Assembly (NCBI RefSeq): GCF_900091435.1
Contig: NZ_FMCS01000014.1
Span: 105,380-169,379, forward strand
Length of the DNA: 64,000 nt
From: Micromonospora chaiyaphumensis
GTDB taxonomy: Bacteria; Actinomycetota; Actinomycetes; Mycobacteriales; Micromonosporaceae
Direction of reading: 5' to 3'
Positions 58,900 to 64,000 of this stretch are shown here, piece after piece (the stretch's first letter is position 1; each line of letters starts with the position of its first letter). Made by a program: the position numbers and the translations under genes. Under the pieces are notes generated by a model. That model saw nothing but the letters and a program-made list of their open reading frames with translations. It was not told where the DNA came from and made no database searches.

Positions 58900-59964
58900 T
58901 CAGACCCCGGACGGCACCCCGGTGAGCGCCAGCAGCTCGGCGACGAACTCGGCCGGCCGCTCCAGGTGCGGGCTGTGCCCGCAGCCGGGTAGCACCACCT
59001 CCCGGTACGTCCCGCCGGCAGCCGCGTACCGGTCGAGCACCGCCCGCGTCTGGCCGACCATCGGCTGCGGCGGGCAGTCCGCCTCCCCCGGCCAGCCCGG
59101 CACCACGCCGAGCGACCCCAGGTACGCCAGGTCGAACAGCGAGGTGTCCGAGACGATCACGTCGGCGTCGCCGCGTACCCAGGTCACGGGCGGCTTGGCC
59201 TGGACGGCGACCAGCTCGTCGGCGAGCCGGAAGTGGGCCGGCGCCAGGGCGTTGAGCACGCCGCGCTCCCCCGCCGCGGTGCCCGGCCAGTGCGCCGACG
59301 TGACCGCCGTGCCGGGGTAGTTGTCCTCCCCCGTGGCGGTGGTCAGCATGCTCTCCAGCAGCAGGTCCTCGTCGGCGCCGAGCGATGCCGGGTCGGCCAC
59401 GTACGCCGAGCGCAGCACGTTGCGCGGGCTGGTCGGGCCGTCGGCACCCCGGTCACGCGCGGCCAGCCGCGTCACGAAGTCGGGGTTCGCGGTGCCCGCG
59501 CCGGTGCCGGCGAAGTCGGGCGTGGTGGGGGTGCCGTCGAGGTCGCGGGTGCCACCGAAGCCGTACGGGGAGACCGGCGCCTCCAGCAGCAGCCCGGCCA
59601 CCCGGTCCGGGTGGTCCACCAGCAGCCGCATCGCCACCCCGCCGCCGAGCGAGTGCCCGACCACCACGGGGCGGGCGCCGGGGGCGAACAGACCGGGGGC
59701 GTCGAGCAGGGCGGCCACGTCGTCGGCGAAGTCGCCGAGGCCCCGGGTGGCGTCGACCGGGGCGGTGTCGGTGTCGCCGTATCCGCGCAGGTCGGGGGCG
59801 ACCACCCGGAGCGTCTCCGGCAGCCGGGGCAGCAGTGGCTCCCAGAAGGCGGCGGACGACACGTTGCCGTGCACCAGCAGCACCGGCACGCCGTCCGGCG
59901 GGCCGGCCACCCGGACCGCCTGGACGATGCCGTTGGCCCGGACGGTGTGTCGCTCACTCCCCAT
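58900..59964 (-). CDS. Alpha/beta-fold hydrolase
   Basis: A 354-residue alpha/beta hydrolase. The oxyanion region is VLLVHGNVSSAAFWEPLLPRL, APDLRGYGDTD follows, and the nucleophile elbow is VVGHSLGGGVAMRLL. The C-terminal His lies in LPGCGHSPHLERPAEF. A long cap region (about 130-270) separates the core halves. It is similar to haloalkane dehalogenase/epoxide hydrolase-like and lipase-like enzymes; the substrate is not predictable. ATG 59964 begins with MGSERHTVRANG; no strong ribosome site. Stands alone on the minus strand between the dehydrogenase and the FHA gene. Confidence 0.85.
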   Translation of the reverse strand: MGSERHTVRANGIVQAVRVAGPPDGVPVLLVHGNVSSAAFWEPLLPRLPETLRVVAPDLRGYGDTDTAPVDATRGLGDFADDVAALLDAPGLFAPGARPVVVGHSLGGGVAMRLLVDHPDRVAGLLLEAPVSPYGFGGTRDLDGTPTTPDFAGTGAGTANPDFVTRLAARDRGADGPTSPRNVLRSAYVADPASLGADEDLLLESMLTTATGEDNYPGTAVTSAHWPGTAAGERGVLNALAPAHFRLADELVAVQAKPPVTWVRGDADVIVSDTSLFDLAYLGSLGVVPGWPGEADCPPQPMVGQTRAVLDRYAAAGGTYREVVLPGCGHSPHLERPAEFVAELLALTGVPSGV

Positions 59965-60050
59965 CCGCGCATGCTGGCACGCGCGCCGCGGACCCGTCCA
60001 TGTGGGCCGAGCCCATGCGCGACCGGCGGCCGGTGTGGCGGAACCCCGGG

Positions 60051-60509
60051 TCAGCGGTGCGCGTCGACCGTCAGCGGCAGCGTGCCGCGCGACTCGACCG
60101 ACGGCCGGGGCCCCGGCGGCACCGGCAACGGCAGGGTCGGCCGCTGGTCGCGGCGGGGAGCCCCGAAGCTCATGCCGACCGGGTCGGTGCGGGCCACGCC
60201 CGGGTCGAAGAAGCGCAGGTCGGTGCGGCCGAGCCGGATCACGTCCCCGTCGGCGAGCGAGACGCTGCCGACGATCCGCTGGTCGTTGAGCCAGGTGCCG
60301 TTGGTCGAGCCCAGGTCGGTGAGCACCACCCCGTCGGGGGTGGCCTGCACCGTGGCGTGCCGCCGGCTCAGGTGCGGGTCCGCGAGCACGATGTCGGCGC
60401 TCGGTGCCCGACCGACCAGCTGCGGATCCCGGCCGACCCGGAAGCTGAGCCCCCGCATCGCCCCACCCGACACCGTCAACAGCGGCATCAGTTCCGGATG
60501 CTCCTCCAT
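60051..60509 (-). CDS. FHA-domain protein
   Basis: A 152-residue protein built around one forkhead-associated domain (about 15-100), which binds phosphothreonine peptides. Key residues are in GRAPSADIVLADPHLSRRHA and LTDLGSTNGTWLNDQRI. The C-terminal 45 residues are Pro/Arg-rich. ATG 60509 is preceded at ten bases by GGAGG. Such single-FHA proteins are often targets of Ser/Thr kinases PknA/B; no kinase gene is nearby. Confidence 0.88.
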   Translation of the reverse strand: MEEHPELMPLLTVSGGAMRGLSFRVGRDPQLVGRAPSADIVLADPHLSRRHATVQATPDGVVLTDLGSTNGTWLNDQRIVGSVSLADGDVIRLGRTDLRFFDPGVARTDPVGMSFGAPRRDQRPTLPLPVPPGPRPSVESRGTLPLTVDAHR

Positions 60510-60748
60510 GGACAGTCGACCTCCACCCCACCGTCGCTCCGCGGCGTCAGCCTGCCACCTCACCGTAATCGTTCCCACCACCGCGTGGTCACCCCCGGGA
60601 CCCCGGCCGGCCATCTCCTGTTCGCCGTTTCGGCGTGCGCCACCGGCTCAACCGGCGGCACCGCCGTCGATCCCGCCGAGCCCGCGACACCGCCGACCTG
60701 GGCAGAGTACGGGCGGCGCGGGACCTACCGGTGAGTAACGCTCAGGTC

Positions 60749-60754
60749 TAGACT
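60749..60754 (+). promoter_or_regulatory. -10 element of a probable leaderless aldehyde dehydrogenase transcript
   Basis: TAGACT fits the actinobacterial -10 consensus and ends six bases before ATG 60761, so transcription would start at or next to the start codon. No Shine-Dalgarno sequence precedes the gene. A good -35 box is not seen. Confidence 0.5.
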
Positions 60755-60760
60755 TCGGCC

Positions 60761-62263
60761 ATGACGGCTGTGCATGTCCCCGGGACCCCGCTCATCGAGG
60801 ACGGCCGACTGGTCTCGACCAGTCCGGCGACCGGCGAGGAGGCCGGACGGCTCCCCGTGGCGACCGAGGCGGACGTGCGGGCCGCGGTGGAGCGCGCCCG
60901 CGCCGCCGCCGACTGGTGGGCCGGCCTCGGCTTCGCCGGCCGGCGCGACCGGCTGCTGCGCTGGCGCGGCGTCCTCGCGCGCCGGATCGAGGAGCTGGCC
61001 GACCTCGTGCACACCGAGGGCGGCAAGCCGGTCGGCGACGCCGTGGTGGAGATCCTCACCGCGCTGGAGCACATCGACTGGGCCGCCCGCAACGCCCGGC
61101 GGGTGCTCGGGCCGCGCCGGGTCCGCTCCCGGCTCATCCTCGCCGAGTTCACCGCCCACCTCGAATACCAGCCCTACGGGGTGGTCGGCGTGATCGGCCC
61201 GTGGAACTACCCCGTCTTCACCCCGATCGGCTCCGCCGCCTACGCCCTCGCCGCCGGCAACGCCGTGGTGTTCAAGCCGAGCGAGTACACCCCGGCCGTC
61301 GGGCAGTGGCTCGTGGACCGGTTCGCCGAGGTGGTGCCCGAGCAGCCCGTCTTCCAGGCCGTGCACGGGCTCGGCGACGTCGGCGCGGCGCTGTGCCGCT
61401 CCGGGGTGGCGAAGCTGGCCTTCACCGGCTCCACGGCCACCGCGAAGAAGGTGATGGCCGCCTGCGCCGAGACGCTCACCCCGGTGCTGCTGGAGGCCGG
61501 CGGCAAGGACGCCATGATCGTGGACGCCGACGCCGACCTGGACGCCGCCGCCGAGGCATGCGTCTGGGGCGCGCTGACCAACGCCGGCCAGACCTGCATC
61601 GGCATCGAACGGGTCTACGCCGTCGACCAGGTCTTCGACGCCTTCGTCGACAAGGTGGTGACGAAGGCCGGCCGGCTCACCGTCGGCCCCGACGGCGCCG
61701 ACATCGGCCCGATCACCATGCCGTCCCAGGTCGACGTCATCCGGCGGCACATCGACGACGCGGTGGCCCGCGGCGGCCGGCCGGTGCTCGGCGGCCCCGA
61801 GGCGGTCCAGCCGCCCTACGTGCACCCCACCGTGCTCGTGGACGTGCCGGAGGACTCGGCCGCCGTGCGCGAGGAGACGTTCGGGCCGACGCTGACCGTC
61901 AACCGGGTCCGCGACGTGGACGAGGCCGTCGAGCGCGCCAACGCCCTGTCGTACGGCCTCGGGGGTTCGGTCTTCGGCCGCCGGCGGGCCGTGGCCGTCG
62001 CACGGCGGCTGCGCTCCGGGATGGCCGCGGTCAACTCGACGCTGACCTTCGCCGGCATGTCCACGCTGCCGTTCGGCGGGGTCGGCGAGTCCGGCTTCGG
62101 CCGGATCCACGGCGAGGACGGGCTGCGCGAGTTCGGCCGCGCCAAGTCCATCACCCGCCGCCGCGCCCGGTCGCTGCTGCCCTCGATGACCTTCGAGCGC
62201 ACGCCGGCCGACGTCGCCCGCCTCGTCAAGGCCGCCAAGCTGATGTACGGCCGGGGCCGCTGA
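60761..62263 (+). CDS. Aldehyde dehydrogenase
   Basis: NAD(P)-dependent aldehyde dehydrogenase of 500 residues. It has the folding signature VVGVIGPWNYPVFTPIGSAAYALAAGNAVVFKPSEYTP, catalytic Glu in LLEAGGKDAMIVDAD, catalytic Cys in NAGQTCIGIERVY, and EETFGPTLTVNRV. The C-terminal FGGVGESGFGRIHGEDGLREFG is typical of succinate-semialdehyde/general aldehyde dehydrogenases. Substrate cannot be fixed. The transcript is probably leaderless. It is convergent with nucS (19-base gap). Confidence 0.93.
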   Translation: MTAVHVPGTPLIEDGRLVSTSPATGEEAGRLPVATEADVRAAVERARAAADWWAGLGFAGRRDRLLRWRGVLARRIEELADLVHTEGGKPVGDAVVEILTALEHIDWAARNARRVLGPRRVRSRLILAEFTAHLEYQPYGVVGVIGPWNYPVFTPIGSAAYALAAGNAVVFKPSEYTPAVGQWLVDRFAEVVPEQPVFQAVHGLGDVGAALCRSGVAKLAFTGSTATAKKVMAACAETLTPVLLEAGGKDAMIVDADADLDAAAEACVWGALTNAGQTCIGIERVYAVDQVFDAFVDKVVTKAGRLTVGPDGADIGPITMPSQVDVIRRHIDDAVARGGRPVLGGPEAVQPPYVHPTVLVDVPEDSAAVREETFGPTLTVNRVRDVDEAVERANALSYGLGGSVFGRRRAVAVARRLRSGMAAVNSTLTFAGMSTLPFGGVGESGFGRIHGEDGLREFGRAKSITRRRARSLLPSMTFERTPADVARLVKAAKLMYGRGR

Positions 62264-62282
62264 CCGCCCCGGCCCGCCGGGC

Positions 62283-62942
62283 TCAGAACAGGGTGAGCTC
62301 GTCGCGCTCGATGCCGCGCAGCTTGTCGTAGTCGACCACCACGCACCGGATGCCCCGGTCGGTGGCGAGCACCCGCGCCTGCGGCTTGATCTCCTGCGCG
62401 GCGAACACACCGGCCACCGGGGCCAGCAACGGGTCCCGGTTCATCAGTTCGAGGTAGCGGGTGAGCTGCTCCACACCGTCGATCTCGCCGCGCCGCTTCA
62501 CCTCGACCGCGACCGCGCCCTGGTTGGCGTCCCGGCACAACAGGTCGACCGGCCCGATCGCCGTCATGTACTCCCGCCGCACCAGCGTGAAGCCCTCGCC
62601 CAGGGTCTCCGGGTTGGCGGCGAGCAGTTCCTGCAGGTGCGCCTCGACGCCGTCCTTGCGCAGGCCCGGGTCGACGCCCAGCTCGTACGAGGTGTCCTGG
62701 AAGATCTCCTCCAGGGTGATGCGCAGCTCCTCGCCGGCCTTGTTGACGACCCGCCACACACCGGGGGCCTCCTCCAGCCGGCACGGCGGGCTCATCCAGT
62801 TCAACGGCTTGTACGCCCGGTCGTCGGCGTGGATCGACACCGACCCGTCCGCCTTCACCATGAGCAACCGGGTGGCCAGCGGCAGGTGCGCCGAGAGCCG
62901 TCCGACGTAGTCCACCGAGCACTTCGCAATCACCAACCGCAC
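62283..62942 (-). CDS. nucS: Endonuclease NucS (mismatch-specific, EndoMS)
   Basis: Mismatch-specific endonuclease of 219 residues, the core of non-canonical mismatch repair in actinobacteria lacking MutS/MutL. The N-terminal DNA-binding domain (MRLVIAKCSVDYVGRLSAHLP) is followed by a RecB-like nuclease domain with Asp133, Glu147 and Lys149 (IGPVDLLCRDANQ, VAVEVKRRGEIDGV). The C-terminal DELTLF is a likely beta-clamp binding peptide. GTG 62942 starts the protein at the usual site. Divergent from the DUF4126 gene (72 bases). Confidence 0.96.
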   Translation of the reverse strand: MRLVIAKCSVDYVGRLSAHLPLATRLLMVKADGSVSIHADDRAYKPLNWMSPPCRLEEAPGVWRVVNKAGEELRITLEEIFQDTSYELGVDPGLRKDGVEAHLQELLAANPETLGEGFTLVRREYMTAIGPVDLLCRDANQGAVAVEVKRRGEIDGVEQLTRYLELMNRDPLLAPVAGVFAAQEIKPQARVLATDRGIRCVVVDYDKLRGIERDELTLF

Positions 62943-63003
62943 CCGACGAGGGTAGCCGAGCACCCGGCCCTCGCCGACGAGCGCCACTGGCGTACCGGTG
63001 CGA

Positions 63004-63009
63004 TATTGA
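63004..63009 (+). promoter_or_regulatory. Possible -10 element of the DUF4126 gene
   Basis: TATTGA ends five bases before GTG 63015, with no ribosome site between, pointing to a leaderless transcript. Weaker match than the aldehyde dehydrogenase case. Confidence 0.35.
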
Positions 63010-63014
63010 GAATC

Positions 63015-63632
63015 GTGCTCGAAGTTCTCACCGGTTCCGGTCTCGCCGCCTCGGCGGGCCTGAACGCCTACATCCCCCTGCTGCTGATGGGCCTGCTGGC
63101 GCGCTACACCGACCTCATGGAGCTGCCGAGCGGCTGGCAGTGGTTGGGCAACGGCTGGGTCCTGCTGATCCTCGCCGTGCTGCTCGCCGTCGAGGTGGTG
63201 GCCGACAAGGTGCCGGTGGTCGACCACGTCAACGACGTGGTGCAGACCGTGGTCCGGCCGACCGCCGGCGGGCTGGCCTTCGGCGCCGGCTCCAGCTCGG
63301 AGACGGTCACGGTCAGCGACCCGGACACCTTCTTCTCCTCGCACCAGTGGGTGCCGGTGGTGGTCGGCGTGCTTCTCGCGCTCGGCGTGCACCTGCTGAA
63401 GTCTGCGGCCCGGCCGGTCATCAACGCGACCACGGCCGGCTTCGGTGCCCCGGTGGCCAGCACCGCCGAGGACGCGACCAGCGCGATCATGTCGGTGGTG
63501 GCGATCCTGCTGCCGGTGCTGGTGCTGGTGTTCCTGGTCCTGCTCGTGGCGTTCTTCTTCTGGTTCCTGCGGCGGCGTCGTGATCGGCGTCGTGAACGCC
63601 TCGCCGCTCGGGCCGCAGGGTTCCGGGTCTGA
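63015..63632 (+). CDS. DUF4126 membrane protein
   Basis: A 205-residue integral membrane protein with about five membrane helices. It has TGSGLAASAGLNAYIPLLLMGLLARY near the N-terminus, VEVVADKVPVVDHVNDVVQTVVRP, and a C-terminal long hydrophobic helix (MSVVAILLPVLVLVFLVLLVAFFFWFL) followed by a basic tail. Function of DUF4126 is not known to me. GTG 63015 lacks a Shine-Dalgarno sequence. The end of the gene, including the stop codon, is repeated 46 bases downstream as a degenerate tandem copy. Divergent from nucS. Confidence 0.85.
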   Translation: MLEVLTGSGLAASAGLNAYIPLLLMGLLARYTDLMELPSGWQWLGNGWVLLILAVLLAVEVVADKVPVVDHVNDVVQTVVRPTAGGLAFGAGSSSETVTVSDPDTFFSSHQWVPVVVGVLLALGVHLLKSAARPVINATTAGFGAPVASTAEDATSAIMSVVAILLPVLVLVFLVLLVAFFFWFLRRRRDRRRERLAARAAGFRV

Positions 63633-63695
63633 CGCTGGTTGCGCTCAGGCGGCTCGGGCCGCACGCTTCCGGGTCTGACGTTGGTTGCGGTCAGG
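63606..63695 (+). repeat. 46-base tandem duplication over the DUF4126 stop codon
   Basis: Two copies, 63606-63649 and 63652-63695, agree at 40 of 44 positions and are offset by 46 bases. Each contains the last codons (ending FRV) and a TGA stop. Only the first copy ends the present gene. Confidence 0.85.
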
Positions 63696-63696
63696 A

Positions 63697-63764
63697 CTGG
63701 GGGCGAGGGGCACCGGCTCCGGGCGGTCAGGCTTGATCCCTGCGCCGGTCACCCTCGCCCCCAG
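63697..63764 (+). terminator. Long hairpin downstream of DUF4126
   Basis: CTGGGGGCGAGGG (63697-63709) pairs perfectly with 63752-63764; the 42-base loop contains further short complementary segments. It may end the DUF4126 transcript. Confidence 0.45.
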
Positions 63765-63803
63765 CCCGTCGTGGTCCTTCGCCGTCCTTGACTTCCGGAG
63801 ACG

Positions 63804-63843
63804 CCGCTGGCCGGCACCCCGGGTTCGGGGTGCCGGCCAGCGG
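63804..63843 (-). terminator. Terminator hairpin after the right-edge gene
   Basis: A perfect 18-bp stem (63804-63821, CCGCTGGCCGGCACCCCG, with 63826-63843) and 4-base loop, 13 bases past the stop codon of the minus-strand partial gene. Confidence 0.78.
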
Positions 63844-63856
63844 TTAGTTGCTTGGG

Positions 63857-64000
63857 TCAGCTGTTCCAGTTGTGGGCGACGATGTCGGTGGCCTGCTGCT
63901 CCCACTGGGCGTAGGCGTCCGGGTAGGCCGAGACCTGCACGGTCTGGGCGGCCTCGGTCAGCGGCATGTCCTGCCAGCCGTCGACCTGCTTCAGGCCCTT
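63857..64000 (-). CDS. C-terminus of a probable secreted cell-wall-associated protein (partial)
   Basis: The last 47 residues of a minus-strand gene that runs off the right edge. It reads KGLKQVDGWQDMPLTEAAQ, then VQVSAYPDAYAQWEQQATDIV, and ends in HNWNS. The pattern V-x-G-W-Q-x-M-P-L/V-T-x-A-A-Q-x-V-Q-x-S-A-Y/F-P-x-A-Y resembles the C-terminal end of actinobacterial peptidoglycan-hydrolase-like secreted proteins (M23/CHAP/NlpC-type) as far as I recall. The catalytic domain is not visible, so identity is tentative. A strong terminator follows. Confidence 0.6.
   Translation of the reverse strand, partial: KGLKQVDGWQDMPLTEAAQTVQVSAYPDAYAQWEQQATDIVAHNWNS

Noticed and set aside
63645..63905. An 86-codon minus-strand ORF near the right edge
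   Set aside because: It spans the terminator and the tandem repeat and overlaps the real partial gene in another frame; no motif.

Overview
The window is about 64 kb of very GC-rich actinobacterial chromosome. Nearly every codon ends in G or C, many genes start with GTG, and several transcripts look leaderless. The gene content (conservon operon, NucS, large NAD-glutamate dehydrogenase, crotonyl-CoA carboxylase/reductase next to filamentous polarity proteins, class F sortase) suggests a mycelial actinomycete. Micromonospora or a close relative is my inference; no rRNA or other taxonomic marker is present. There is no complete mobile element, CRISPR array, rRNA or convincing tRNA. The left edge cuts into an alpha-glucoside transporter operon and the right edge into a minus-strand gene.

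Region 0-10.3 kb handles sugars. Two AglF/AglG-type permeases, a LacI regulator and a GH13 alpha-glucosidase run left to right. They end at a perfect hairpin that also closes an opposing MFS gene. xylA-xylB (xylose to xylulose-5-phosphate) lies opposite a ROK regulator, with an operator-like inverted repeat between them. Region 10.4-15.3 kb holds two SpoIIE/PP2C-type phosphatase genes flanking a MarR regulator, then a polyprenyl-phosphate sugar transferase. Region 15.5-22.4 kb holds a secreted substrate-binding/VWA protein, a beta-propeller lactonase and a complete four-gene conservon (cvnA-D: sensor kinase, roadblock, DUF742, small GTPase).

Region 22.9-31.2 kb holds a pair of related proteins of unknown function, a sodium:solute symporter with a small membrane partner, a secreted GH6 cellulase with a CBM2 domain and an upstream CebR-like box, and a secreted Asp/Lys-repeat protein overlapping a class F sortase gene. 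Region 31.3-40.9 kb holds the 1687-residue NAD-glutamate dehydrogenase, a lipoprotein penicillin-binding protein, an arginase-family protein with an unusual metal ligand and tail, and a YbbN-type thioredoxin.

Region 41-52.5 kb is a C4-acyl-CoA district: icmA, an Asp23 protein, meaB, an acetyl-CoA acetyltransferase, methylmalonyl-CoA epimerase and ccr. Two DivIVA-domain coiled-coil proteins of the FilP/Scy type follow directly. Together with the duplicated 3-hydroxybutyryl-CoA dehydrogenase at 57-58.8 kb, these genes cover most steps from acetyl-CoA through acetoacetyl-CoA to butyryl-, ethylmalonyl- and isobutyryl-CoA. A crotonase and the IcmB, Ecm and Mcd partners are not in the window. An AACGATYGYT palindrome-like motif precedes icmA, the thiolase and mce, suggesting one shared regulator.

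Region 52.7-64 kb is mostly housekeeping: an AI-2E family membrane protein with a coding minisatellite, two alpha/beta hydrolases, a SigE-family sigma factor coupled to a membrane protein, an FHA protein, an aldehyde dehydrogenase with a probable leaderless promoter, nucS, and a DUF4126 membrane protein whose 3' end has been tandemly duplicated.
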